A stretch of DNA of 45,359 nt, taken from NCBI GenBank assembly GCA_009773555.1, contig WSXZ01000033.1, positions 1 to 45,359 of the forward strand, written 5' to 3'. This document shows positions 26,908 to 35,359 of this stretch, piece after piece. The position numbers and the translations under genes are program-made. The notes under the pieces are model-generated. The model was not told where the DNA came from. It saw only the letters and a list, made by a program, of their open reading frames with translations, and did not search any database. Position 1 is the first letter of the stretch. Each line of letters begins with the position of its first letter. This DNA comes from Methylocystaceae bacterium. Lineage in GTDB: Bacteria; Pseudomonadota; Alphaproteobacteria; Rhizobiales; Beijerinckiaceae.

Positions 26908-28079
26908 CGGTGAGCGCAGCAGCAGCCGACGCCGAAACGCATCTCGCTCCGCCCCTTCATCGCGAAGGCTGGCTGCGGCTCACGCCGCTCGATCGGCGAC
27001 GCCTCGACAGTTTCAAGGCGAACAAGCGCGGCTATTGGTCGTTCTGGCTCTTCATGACGCTGTTCATCATGGCGCTCGGCTCGAACTTCCTGGCGAACGA
27101 CCGGCCGATTCTGGCCTGGTACAAGGGCCAATTGCTGTTCCCCGCCTTCGTGTCCTATCCGGAAGACAAATTCGGCGGCTTTCTGGCCCGCACCGATTAT
27201 CGCGACCCTGTGATCGCCGACGAGATCAAAGCGCATGGCTGGATGCTTTGGCCGCCGATTCGCTTTTCCTATGACACGCATAATCTGGAGTTGCCGACGC
27301 CCGCGCCCTCGCCGCCGACCTGGATGCTGACGCAGCAGCAATGCGAGGTCGCCGCGGCGAAAGGTCTACGGCCCGGCGAGCCCAATCGCGGCTGCGCCGC
27401 GTTGGAATATAATTGGCTCGGCACCGACGATCAGGGCCGCGACGTCGTCGCGCGCCTGCTTTATGGATTTCGCATCTCGGTGCTGTTCGGACTGATCCTG
27501 GCGACGATTTCCTCGATCGTCGGCGTCGCCGCGGGGGCGATACAGGGCTACTTCGGCGGGCGCGTCGATCTTGTGTTTCAACGCTTCATCGAAGTCTGGT
27601 CGTCGCTGCCGCAGCTCTATCTGCTCATCATCATCTCATCCTTCTTGACGCCCGGCTTTTTCGTGCTGCTCGGAATCCTGCTGCTCTTTTCCTGGGTGTC
27701 GCTGGTGCATGTCGTTCGGGCCGAGTTCCTGCGCGCGCGCAACTTCGAATATGTCAACGCGGCGCGCGCGCTTGGGCTGAGCAATTTTAAGATTATCGTC
27801 AAGCACCTGCTGCCGAACGCCACCGTGGCGACGCTGACCTTCCTGCCTTTCATTCTCAACTCGTCAATCACGACGCTCACGGCGCTGGACTTTCTGGGGT
27901 TTGGCCTGCCGCCGGGCTCACCCTCGCTCGGCGAACTGTTGCTGCAGGCAAAATCCAATCTCCAGGCCCCATGGCTGGGACTGACCGGCTTTGCGATCAT
28001 CGCGCTGATGCTGTCGCTTCTGGTCTTTGTCGGCGAGGCGGTCCGCGACGCCTTCGACCCGAGAAAGAATTTCCGGTGA
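26904..28079 (+). CDS. yejE: Peptide ABC transporter permease YejE-like
   Basis: This 391-residue permease begins with a cytosolic segment and LTPLDRRRLDSFKANKRGYWSFWLF. A periplasmic portion includes GTDDQGRDVVARLLYGFRIS. The transport domain has EAA-loop RAEFLRARNFEYVNAARALGLSNFKIIVKHLLPN and ends near EAVRDAFDPRKNFR, the usual YejE terminus. In other genomes yejF follows directly. Here a TA pair intervenes. Confidence 0.94.
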   Translation: MTVSAAAADAETHLAPPLHREGWLRLTPLDRRRLDSFKANKRGYWSFWLFMTLFIMALGSNFLANDRPILAWYKGQLLFPAFVSYPEDKFGGFLARTDYRDPVIADEIKAHGWMLWPPIRFSYDTHNLELPTPAPSPPTWMLTQQQCEVAAAKGLRPGEPNRGCAALEYNWLGTDDQGRDVVARLLYGFRISVLFGLILATISSIVGVAAGAIQGYFGGRVDLVFQRFIEVWSSLPQLYLLIIISSFLTPGFFVLLGILLLFSWVSLVHVVRAEFLRARNFEYVNAARALGLSNFKIIVKHLLPNATVATLTFLPFILNSSITTLTALDFLGFGLPPGSPSLGELLLQAKSNLQAPWLGLTGFAIIALMLSLLVFVGEAVRDAFDPRKNFR

Positions 28080-28110
28080 CGGCGTGGTAGATTGCAGGCG
28101 GAGCATCACG

Positions 28111-28365
28111 ATGAACAGAATTGTGCGTGAACATTATCCGGCGGCGAACCTTCCCGACGACTTACGAAAGGAAATCGGCGCCGAAAAGAGGGTGACAATC
28201 ACCATTGAGGTCGAGAGCGTAGGCTCCAGCTCGGAAGGGACCGGGTCTGCGGACGACTGGTTTTCCAAATATGAGCATATACGCCGCGCAACTTTTCATT
28301 CGCTGGAGGAAGTGAACGATCATGTTCGCGCGCTTCGCGACGAGTGGGACCATCGCGAGCGATGA
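28111..28365 (+). CDS. Putative antitoxin of a PIN-toxin pair
   Basis: This 84-residue acidic protein reads EHYPAANLPDDLRKEIGAEKRVTITIEVE near the start, followed by a polar linker and ATFHSLEEVNDHVRALRDEWDHRER. It resembles small antitoxins that precede VapC toxins, though no DNA-binding fold name can be given with certainty. Evidence for the role is mainly the 4-base overlap (ATGA) with the PIN toxin gene. It is more AT-rich than the transporter genes around it and lies 31 bases after yejE. Confidence 0.7.
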   Translation: MNRIVREHYPAANLPDDLRKEIGAEKRVTITIEVESVGSSSEGTGSADDWFSKYEHIRRATFHSLEEVNDHVRALRDEWDHRER

Positions 28366-28805
28366 GCGTAAGAATCTACGATGCGAATGTATTCATCGAC
28401 GCATTCGAAAATGACGATGCTTCGGTCACGCGAGGGAGGACCGTGCTCGATCATCTGAGACGCGGAGATGCCATCGGGGTGATTAGCGAATTGGTTGTCG
28501 CCGAGTTGTTGACGAAACCTCTGGAGATCGGAGACAAGGAGTTGTGCGATGCATATGAAGCGCTGTTCGAATCGTCTTCGACCATAGAAACCTTTCCAAT
28601 CGATCGGCGCGTGCTGATGCAGGCGGCAAGGCTGAGAGCGACCGTCAAATCTATGAGAATGCCTGACGCAATTCACGTAGCGACGGCAAAACTCTACAAT
28701 TGCGCGGCCTTAGTTACGGCCGATCGGCGACTTGCCGTCCCCGAGGGAATTCGAGCGATCAATCTCGACGCATCGACCATCGACGAACTACGCGCGCTCG
28801 CATGA
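28362..28805 (+). CDS. VapC-type PIN-domain toxin (second TA pair)
   Basis: This 147-residue PIN protein has the expected acidic residues: Asp in IYDANVFIDAFE, Glu in SELVVAELL, Asp in MRMPDAIHVATAKL and Asp in ALVTADRRL. It would be a Mg2+-dependent ribonuclease restrained by the preceding antitoxin. Its ATG overlaps the antitoxin stop, and its own stop overlaps the yejF start (ATGA at 28802-28805), so the module is translationally stitched into the peptide-transporter operon. Confidence 0.88.
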   Translation: MSVRIYDANVFIDAFENDDASVTRGRTVLDHLRRGDAIGVISELVVAELLTKPLEIGDKELCDAYEALFESSSTIETFPIDRRVLMQAARLRATVKSMRMPDAIHVATAKLYNCAALVTADRRLAVPEGIRAINLDASTIDELRALA

Positions 28806-30384
28806 CCATTGGCCCTCTCCTCAACATTCGCGATCTCTCGGTCACCTTTCGGCAAGGCGGGCACGAGACCAAGGCGGTCGACCGGGTCTCCTTCTCTCTT
28901 GAGCGGGGCAAGACGCTGGCGCTCGTCGGCGAATCCGGCTCCGGCAAGTCGATCAGCGCTCTGTCGATCGTACGCCTGCTTCCGCCTGGCGCGATCGCGT
29001 CCGGCGAGGCGCTGTTCGACGGCGAGAATATGCTCACGGTCGACGACAATCGGCTGCGCGCCATTCGTGGCGCAGGCATCACAATGGTGTTCCAGGAGCC
29101 GATGACCTCGCTCAATCCGCTGCACATGATCGAGCGGCAGATTGCGGAGATTCTTGAACTGCATGGCATGCGCGGCGAAGACGCGGTTCGGAACCGAGTC
29201 ATCGAGCTTCTGGGCGAAGTCGGCATCCCTGATCCTCAGGAGCGGCTGAGCGCCCGCTCGCCAACAAACCCGATCTGCTTATCGCCGACGAGCCGACCAC
29301 CGCGCTCGACGTCACCGTTCAGGCGCAGATTCTCGCGCTGCTCGAGCGGCTACAAAAAACCTACGGCATGGCGATGCTGTTCATCACCCACGACCTTAGG
29401 CTCGTGCGCCGTTTCGCCGACACGGTCTGCGTGATGCAGCAGGGTCGCATCGTCGAACAGGGCGAGGTGGGAGAGGTCTTCACATCGCCGCAGCATCCCT
29501 ACACCAAGGCGCTGCTTACGGCGGAGCCCAAGGGCGCGCCGATTATCGAAGACACGCAAGCGCCCGTCGTCGCCTCGGCCGAGCAATTGCGCGTCTGGTT
29601 TCCGATCCGCCGCGGCTTCATGCGTCGGATCGTCGGCCATGTGAAGGCGGTGGACGGCGTCACTCTTTCCGTGCGCGAGGGCGCGACCGTCGGCGTCGTC
29701 GGCGAGTCGGGCTCCGGCAAGACGACGCTGGCGCTGGCGATGCTGCGGCTCATTCGCTCGGAAGGGCCGATCGTCTTCCTCGGAGAGCGCATCGACGGCA
29801 AAAGCGTCGACGCCATGCGTCCGCTTCGCCGCGATATGCAAATCGTCTTCCAAGACCCTTACGGCTCTCTCTCGCCGCGCATGTCGGTGGCGGAGATCGT
29901 CGCCGAAGGACTGACCGTTCAGCGGCCCGAGCTTACGCTCAATCAGCGCCGCGAAATCGTTGCGCGCGCGCTGCAGGAAACCGGACTCGATCCATCGACG
30001 ATGGACCGCTACCCGCACGAATTTTCCGGCGGCCAGCGGCAGCGGATCGCCATCGCCCGCGCCATTGTGCTCGAACCGAAATTCGTCGTGCTCGACGAGC
30101 CGACCTCGGCGCTCGACATGTCCGTGCAGGCGCAGATCATCGATCTCTTACGCGATCTGCAGCGTCGCCGCGCGCTCGCCTATCTCTTCATCAGTCACGA
30201 TCTGCGCGTCGTGAAGGCGCTCGCCGCCCATCTCATCGTCATGCGCTATGGCAAGGTGGTCGAGGAAGGGCCGGCGAGCCAGGTGTTTTCGCAGCCCAAG
30301 AGCGAGTATACGCGCGCGCTCTTCGCAGCGGCGTTTCGCAACGAGGCGGAGCCCGTTCCGGGCAACTCAGTCGCCGGAAAATGA
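28802..30384 (+). pseudogene. yejF: Peptide ABC transporter ATPase YejF-like (frameshifted, first ATPase motif lost)
   Basis: YejF normally holds two ATPase domains in one chain. Domain 1 starts at 28802 with Walker A GESGSGKS and Q-loop FQEPMTSLNP. At ~29252-29259 the frame changes: RLSA runs out of frame, while the continuation LANKPDLLIADEPTTALD lies in another frame. The expected ~18 residues in between, holding the LSGGQ signature, are absent. The frame change fits loss of about 55 bases. Domain 2 is complete: GESGSGKTTL, FQDPYGSLSPRMSV, SGGQRQRIA, VVLDEPTSALD. The transporter would lack a working first ATPase unless this is a sequence error. The last 18 bases overlap the convergent MaoC gene. 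Confidence 0.85.
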
Positions 30385-30876
30385 TCCCGGAATCGCCGTG
30401 GCGCCGTTTGAACTTGCGCCTGCCCGCGCCGGGTCGCGGAAGGCGACGACCGTGACGCTCTGGGTCAGCACGACTTCGCCGCGCTGGTTGTAGGTCGCCA
30501 TGTCCATCGAAACGAAGCCGCGATCGGCATAGCGGCGCGGATGAACAATCCGCGTGACTTCGGCTTCTACCCTCAGCGAATCGCCCGGCCGCACCGGAAG
30601 TTTCCAGGCGATATGCGCTTCAACGCCGACAAGCCCGCCGGCAAAAGGCGGGTCGGCTGAGTCGATGAGGAGCTTCACGCTCAGCGCGCCGGTTTGCCAA
30701 CCGCTCGCCACGAGCCCGCCGAACATACTGTCTTTGGCCGCCTCTTCGTCGAGATGAAAATACTGCGGATCGCTGTCGCGCGCGAAGCGGATAATGTCCT
30801 GCGCGGTGATCGTGACGCTCGCCGAACGCAAGCGCTGTCCAACGCGAAGATCCTCCAGATAAAGCCTTTTCGTCAT
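30367..30876 (-). CDS. MaoC-like (R)-hydratase / hot-dog dehydratase
   Basis: This 169-residue MaoC hot-dog protein reads YLEDLRVGQRLRSASVTITAQDIIRFARDSDPQYFHLDEEAAKDS. The Asp...His pair of the hydratase motif (D-x5-H, in DSDPQYFH) is present. Then come MFGGLVASGWQTGAL and VRPGDSLRVEAEV. Members hydrate 2-enoyl-CoA or act in related acyl-thioester steps; the substrate is unknown. ATG 30874-30876 overlaps the NlpC/P60 stop by 4 bases. It is the last gene of a leftward three-gene operon. Confidence 0.87.
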   Translation of the reverse strand: MTKRLYLEDLRVGQRLRSASVTITAQDIIRFARDSDPQYFHLDEEAAKDSMFGGLVASGWQTGALSVKLLIDSADPPFAGGLVGVEAHIAWKLPVRPGDSLRVEAEVTRIVHPRRYADRGFVSMDMATYNQRGEVVLTQSVTVVAFRDPARAGASSNGATAIPGSFSGD

Positions 30877-31736
30877 GCCGAAAGGTCTTTCGCCAAGCGC
30901 TTGACGCTTGTGACCGGTCCCGCGCCCGCCGCCTCGTTGCGCGCCCGCACGACGTCGAGCGGCTCGCTGGAGACTTGCATATGCGTGGCGTTGGCATGAA
31001 GCAGCGTCACGGGGTCGCGCATGACGCCGACATGCCCCTTCCAAAAGACGATGTCGCCGCGCATCAACGGGGCGCCGGGATCGAGCCGCGCGCCGAGCGC
31101 AGCTTCCTGCATATCGGCGTCGCGCGGCGACTGCACTCCCGCCATCAGCAAGGAAACCTGCAACAGTCCGGAGCAATCAACGCCCATCCAAGACTTGCCG
31201 CCCCAGAGATAGGGCGCGCCTTGAAGCGTCTCGGCCACGGCGACAAAGTCGGGCGCCTTCGCCTCGCGCGGCACAAGATGTTTGCGATAGATGAATCCGA
31301 GCTCCGGCGTCACGCCAAAGCCGCCGCGCTCCTCGGCGATCGCGACTTCGGCGCCGAGCGGCAACGCGTTGAGCGGCGGCAATTTGATGTTCGGACCCGG
31401 ATAAATGAAGGTCCGAGGAACGCAGATTCGATGCGTCGGCGCGCTCAATTCGCGCCATAGCGTATTCGCCGCGATCCAGCCGACATAATCGTCGCGCGCA
31501 AGTTGCGCCCACGCCCAGCCTTCTTCCTCATCGTAAACGGTGACGCGCTCGCCATAGATCGCCTGAGTGTCGACGGCGGCGTCGGGATGTGGTTCGCGCC
31601 GGAGATCGACGACGCAGTCTCTGACCTCCATCGCGACGCCTTCCACATAGCGGTCGGCGCTCACGCGTCCCTTGAGATAGGCGGCGGCGACTTCTGGGCG
31701 CGCGGGCGTCAGCCGGCGATCGAACTCTTCGCTCAC
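30873..31736 (-). CDS. NlpC/P60-family cell-wall endopeptidase with SH3-like domains
   Basis: This 287-residue protein has SH3-like segments at about 40-160 (e.g. GERVTVYDEEEGWAWAQLARDDYVGWI). A C-terminal NlpC/P60 domain follows, with catalytic Cys188 in VDCSGLLQ, His235 in GHVGVM, and a third residue near His247 in LHANATH. The family cleaves D-Glu-mDAP bonds in peptidoglycan peptides. No signal peptide is visible, so it may act on recycled muropeptides in the cytosol, in keeping with the adjacent leucyl aminopeptidase and peptide importer. Both ends overlap neighbours by 4 bases. Confidence 0.9.
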   Translation of the reverse strand: MSEEFDRRLTPARPEVAAAYLKGRVSADRYVEGVAMEVRDCVVDLRREPHPDAAVDTQAIYGERVTVYDEEEGWAWAQLARDDYVGWIAANTLWRELSAPTHRICVPRTFIYPGPNIKLPPLNALPLGAEVAIAEERGGFGVTPELGFIYRKHLVPREAKAPDFVAVAETLQGAPYLWGGKSWMGVDCSGLLQVSLLMAGVQSPRDADMQEAALGARLDPGAPLMRGDIVFWKGHVGVMRDPVTLLHANATHMQVSSEPLDVVRARNEAAGAGPVTSVKRLAKDLSA

Positions 31737-33090
31737 GACTTCGCGTTCCTCTGCTCGGCGCGCGCCTCGATCAATTCATAAAGCAGGCGCGCCGCCTGCA
31801 CCTCGCCGCCTTCCGGGCGGCCGGGCTTCGTCGACGGATTCCAGCAGTAAACGTCGAAATGCGCCCAGCGCTTGGGATCCGCCACGAAGCGTCTCAGGAA
31901 CAGCGCGGCGGTGATCGATCCCGCAAAGGGGCCGCTCGTGACGTTGACGAGATCGGAGATCTTGCCGTCGAGACCGCTATCGTAATTGTCCCATAGCGGC
32001 ATCCGCCACACGGGATCGTTCACGGCGCCAGCCTGCCCGGCGATCTCTTGGGCGAGCCTGTCATCGCCGGTATAGAACGGCGGAATTTCCGGACCGAGCG
32101 CGACGCGCGCGGCGCCGGTCAGCGTCGCGAAATCGAACAGCAGATCGGACGGCGTTTCGCTCGCATAGGCGAGCGCATCGGCGAGAATGAGCCTGCCCTC
32201 GGCGTCGGTGTTGCCGATTTCGACGCTCAGCCCTTTGCGGCTTCGGTATACGTCGCTCGTTCGAAACGCCGACGCCGAGATCGAATTCTCGACGATCGGA
32301 AGCAGCACGCGCAACCGGACCGGCGCATTCCCCTCAAGCAGCATCGCCGCAAGCGACAGGGTCGTCGCGGCGCCGCCCATGTCCTTCTTCATCAGCGCCA
32401 TCGCGCTCGAAGGCTTGATGTCGAGACGAGCGTGACGCGCAGACCGTCCTCCGGACCGTGCTCAAATTCCACGAGCCTCGGCGCCTGAGCGGCCGCGCGG
32501 CCGACGGCGTGAATCAAGGGAAAGTTTTCGGCAAGCAACGCGTCGCCGACAATGACGCGAGTCTTGGCGCCATGTTTCGCGCCGAGAGCGAGCGCGGCTT
32601 CGGCGAGCGCTTCCGGCCCCATGTCGTTGGTCGGCGTATTCACGAGATCGCGCCCGAAGGCGACGGCGCCGGCGATGCGCTCGATGCGCGCGCGGTCGAC
32701 GCCCTGCGGCGCGCACAGACGCGGCGCTTCGCCCTTACGCGCTTTGTAGCGCGAGAAGGAATAGGTCGACAGAAGGAACGCCAGCGCCGCCTGCGCCGGC
32801 GCGTCGACGCCATCGCCAAACCGGTAGAGCCCCTTGGGCAGCGCAGTCGCGAGCTTTCCGGCAAAGAACGGATCGCGCGCCTTTGGCGCCCTGCCCTCCG
32901 CGCCGAAAAAGACTCGCGGCGCGCCATCGGCGTCAGGCGCGAAAAGAAGCGAGCCGGGCTTCGCCTCAAAACCCGCAAGCTCCGCCAGACGCGCGGTAGG
33001 TTCGGGAAGCTTCGCGCGGCGTTCGGGCCAGTCTTCCTTATTAACGAAATCAATGGCGGTCGCCTCGGGCGACCAGTCTTCAAGCTTCAT
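31733..33090 (-). pseudogene. Leucyl aminopeptidase family (M17), frameshifted
   Basis: This is a two-metal cytosolic aminopeptidase gene. The N-terminal part (33090 down to ~32430) has the M17 pattern AFGRDLVNTPTNDMGPEAL and ends LRVTLV. The remainder, in another frame, starts LDIKPSSAMALMKKDMGGAA and continues IGNTDAEGRLILADALAYA and DLLFDFATLTGAARVALG. The conserved stretch expected between them (of the GKGVCFDTGG type), which supplies the catalytic Lys and a metal Asp, is missing. The junction CTCGTCTCGAC and the frame change fit loss of 31 bases at a short GTC repeat. Even if read through, the enzyme would be inactive. A sequence error is the alternative. Confidence 0.85.
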
Positions 33091-33226
33091 CCGCTTCCGC
33101 CGCTTTCTGCGCTCCCGACGATCGGCTTCTACCTCTACCGGGCGCCCGCATCACAAAAAAGCGAAAGATCGCCAATCTCCAGCGGCATACCCGCGAAGGC
33201 GGCGAGCCGCGCCCACACCAGCCGAC

Positions 33227-33244
33227 AATGTACGCATAATGTAC
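33227..33244 (+). promoter_or_regulatory. Tandem AATGTAC repeats upstream of glnK copy 2
   Basis: AATGTAC occurs at 33227-33233 and 33238-33244, spaced 11 bases (one helical turn), about 90 bases upstream of the sigma-54 promoter. This is the distance of an enhancer-binding protein, but the sequence is not the usual NtrC palindrome. Possible activator site. Confidence 0.3.
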
Positions 33245-33314
33245 AAAACTTAGCCGCCTGGCGCCTTACGACTGGCCAGATTCGAACTCGACGCCAGGAT
33301 GCAAAACGATTATT

Positions 33315-33326
33315 TTCTGCGCAGAA
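33315..33326. promoter_or_regulatory. Perfect 12-bp palindrome next to the sigma-54 site
   Basis: TTCTGCGCAGAA is perfectly symmetrical and immediately precedes the -24 element. A protein bound here could compete with or assist sigma-54 RNA polymerase. No known regulator motif is claimed. Confidence 0.35.
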
Positions 33327-33342
33327 TGGCATGCCAATTGCT
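33327..33342 (+). promoter_or_regulatory. Sigma-54 (RpoN) promoter of glnK-amtB copy 2
   Basis: TGGCATG-CCAA-TTGCT matches the consensus TGGCACG-N4-TTGCW at all key positions, including GG at -24 and GC at -12. It lies 45 bases before the glnK ATG at 33387. Control by NtrC under nitrogen limitation is the established pattern for glnK-amtB and is inferred here. Confidence 0.75.
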
Positions 33343-33386
33343 GAGACAATGTTCAATTCGCCAACCATGAGGGCATGTCTGCGCAA

Positions 33387-33725
33387 ATGAAGATCATCAC
33401 GGCGATTATTAAACCCTTCAAGCTCGACGAGGTGCGGGAGGCGCTGACGGAAATCGGCGTGCACGGAATGACCGCGACCGAGGTGAAAGGCTATGGCCGA
33501 CAGAAGGGCCATGCCGAAATCTATCGCGGCGCCGAATATATCGTCGCGTTCCTGCCCAAGGTTAAGATCGACATCGCGCTTCCTGAAGCGCTCGTCGATC
33601 GCGCCATCGAGGCGATCAGACTCGCCGCCTATACCGGCCATATCGGCGACGGCAAAATTTTCGTCTCGCCGCTGGAGCGCGCCATGCGCATCCGCACCGG
33701 CGAGACCGATTCCGACGCGCTCTAA
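33387..33725 (+). CDS. glnK: P-II nitrogen regulatory protein GlnK (copy 2)
   Basis: This 112-residue P-II protein starts [20 protein letters not shown]. The T-loop is [19 protein letters not shown] with the modifiable Tyr51, and the end is [24 protein letters not shown]. It is very similar to copy 1 at 18556. An in-frame ATG at 33375 would add MSAQ. GAGGG (33369-33373) is 1 base from that ATG and 13 from this one, so the start is not settled. It lies 31 bases before the second amtB and behind a clear sigma-54 promoter, so expression should be nitrogen-controlled. Confidence 0.95.
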   Translation: MKIITAIIKPFKLDEVREALTEIGVHGMTATEVKGYGRQKGHAEIYRGAEYIVAFLPKVKIDIALPEALVDRAIEAIRLAAYTGHIGDGKIFVSPLERAMRIRTGETDSDAL

Positions 33726-33756
33726 GCGCCTTCCCCATCATCAATCAGGATTCACG

Positions 33757-35124
33757 ATGCAGAGCTCGTTTGCGCGCGCGGCTATAACATTCGTCGGCGC
33801 GAGGATTACGCGAGTCCGGTGGGATCGTTTTGGCGCGGCGCTTGGCGCAACCCTTGTGGCCGGCCCAGCCCTCGCGCAGGACGGCGGGGGCAAGATCGAC
33901 GGCGCCGACACCGCCTTCATGATCGCCGCCACCGCGCTGGTGCTGATGATGACGCTGCCGGGCCTCGCGCTCTTTTACAGCGGCATGGTGCGCAAGAAGA
34001 ATGTGCTCGCCACCATGGCGCAGAGCCTCATCGCCACCGCCCTCGTCTCGCTGCTGTGGATCGGCGTCGCCTACAGCCTCGCCTTCAGCGGCGACGGCGC
34101 CTTTATCGGCGACGCGTCGCGGTCGCTTCTCGCCGGCATCGGGCTCGACACGGTGAGCCCATCCGCCAAGACGATCCCTGAAGTCCTGTACATGCTCTAT
34201 GAGATGACCTTCGCGGTGATCACCTGCGCGCTGGTCGCCGGCTCGGTCGCCGAACGCATGAAGTTTTCCGCCTTCATGCTGTTTTGCACGCTGTGGCTGT
34301 TCATCGTCTATGTCCCTTCCGCGCATTGGGTCTGGGGCGGCGGATTTTTGCAGAAGATGGGCCTCCTCGATTTCGCTGGTGGGACCGTCGTGCACATCAA
34401 CGCCGGAATCGCCGGCCTCGTCTGCGCGCTCGTGCTCGGAAGCCGCGTCGGGTTCGGGCGCGAAAATCTGTCGCCCTTCGATCTCTCGCTGGCGGTGGTC
34501 GGGACGGGGCTGCTCTGGGTCGGCTGGTTCGGCTTCAATGGCGGCTCGGCGCTCGCCGCCAATTCCCGCGCGGTCTTCGCGATTGTGGCGACGCATCTTG
34601 CCGCCTGCGCCGGCGCGCTGGTGTGGAGCGGCCTGGAATGGTTTCAGCGCGGCAAACCATCGGTGCTCGGCGTCATCTCGGGCGCCGTCGCCGGCCTGGG
34701 CACGATCACGCCGGCCTCGGGCTATGTCCTGCCATGGCACGGCGTCGTCATCGGAATGATCGCCGGCGGCGTCTGCTACTGGTTCTGCACCGTCGCGAAA
34801 TATAAATTCCGCTACGACGACACGCTCGACGTTTTCGGCGTGCATGGCGTCGGCGGCATCATGGGCACGCTGCTCGCCGGAGTCTTCGCCACGCGCGCGA
34901 TCACGGCTTCGGAAGGCGATCCGGGCGTCGCGGGCCTGTTGGAAGGCGACCCGCATCAGCTTTACGTGCAGGCGATCGGCGTCCTCGTCACGATCGTCTG
35001 GGGCGTGATCGGCACTTTAGCGACGCTCAAAATTGTCTCGATATTCACGCCGCTTCGCGTGACTTACGACGACGAACGCGAGGGCCTCGACATCGCGCTG
35101 CATGGCGAAGCGCTGCATCAGTAG
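33757..35124 (+). CDS. amtB: Ammonium transporter AmtB (copy 2)
   Basis: This 455-residue channel has a signal-like N-terminus ending ATLVAGPALAQDG and eleven membrane helices. It carries PGLALFYSGMVRKKN, VAERMKFSAFMLF, DFAGGTVVHINAG and DVFGVHGVGGIMG (twin His). Unlike copy 1 it has the short loop AHWVWGGGFLQKMGLLDFAGG. The two AmtB proteins differ considerably outside the core, suggesting an old duplication or separate acquisition rather than a recent tandem copy. AGGA precedes ATG 33757. Confidence 0.95.
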   Translation: MQSSFARAAITFVGARITRVRWDRFGAALGATLVAGPALAQDGGGKIDGADTAFMIAATALVLMMTLPGLALFYSGMVRKKNVLATMAQSLIATALVSLLWIGVAYSLAFSGDGAFIGDASRSLLAGIGLDTVSPSAKTIPEVLYMLYEMTFAVITCALVAGSVAERMKFSAFMLFCTLWLFIVYVPSAHWVWGGGFLQKMGLLDFAGGTVVHINAGIAGLVCALVLGSRVGFGRENLSPFDLSLAVVGTGLLWVGWFGFNGGSALAANSRAVFAIVATHLAACAGALVWSGLEWFQRGKPSVLGVISGAVAGLGTITPASGYVLPWHGVVIGMIAGGVCYWFCTVAKYKFRYDDTLDVFGVHGVGGIMGTLLAGVFATRAITASEGDPGVAGLLEGDPHQLYVQAIGVLVTIVWGVIGTLATLKIVSIFTPLRVTYDDEREGLDIALHGEALHQ

Positions 35125-35151
35125 TGAGCGCCCGGACACAAGTTCTATTAT

Positions 35152-35180
35152 GTCATGGCCGGGCTTGTCCCGGCCATTTC
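35152..35180. repeat. REP-like hairpin, CTTGT-loop family
   Basis: ATGGCCGGG-CTTGT-CCCGGCCAT is a perfect 9-bp stem with a CTTGT loop. Two relatives with the same loop lie at 36791-36823 and 36895-36928. It may also help terminate the amtB transcript, although no good U-run follows. Confidence 0.7.
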
Positions 35181-35217
35181 GCGTCACAATGCTGCTCCAG
35201 ATCGGGGCGACACGTAA

Positions 35218-35231
35218 GGTATTATAATACC
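35218..35231. promoter_or_regulatory. 14-bp AT-rich palindrome before rplM
   Basis: GGTATTATAATACC is perfectly symmetrical and contains TATAAT on both strands. It lies in the rplM leader region ~130 bases before the start. It could be a -10 element or an operator, but no -35 is visible at the right distance. Confidence 0.3.
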
Positions 35232-35289
35232 ATTAAATCTTAGCGCCCAGTTTTATTGGGGTTCTAGAGACTTTGCCGCGCAAAAATGA

Positions 35290-35318
35290 CTTGACCCCTC
35301 CTGCCGCATCCCCTATCC
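35290..35318 (+). promoter_or_regulatory. Predicted sigma-70 promoter of rplM-rpsI
   Basis: CTTGAC (35290-35295), exactly 17 bases, then CTATCC (35313-35318) resemble the alphaproteobacterial consensus CTTGAC-N17-CTATAT. The predicted start site would be ~35 bases before the rplM ATG. Confidence 0.5.
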
Positions 35319-35359
35319 AACGGCCTCCGAACACACCGTTCACACGGAATTCCCATCCC

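Noticed and set aside
33745-34956. 403-residue minus-strand open frame opposite amtB copy 2
   Set aside because: Shadow of a recognised ammonium transporter gene.
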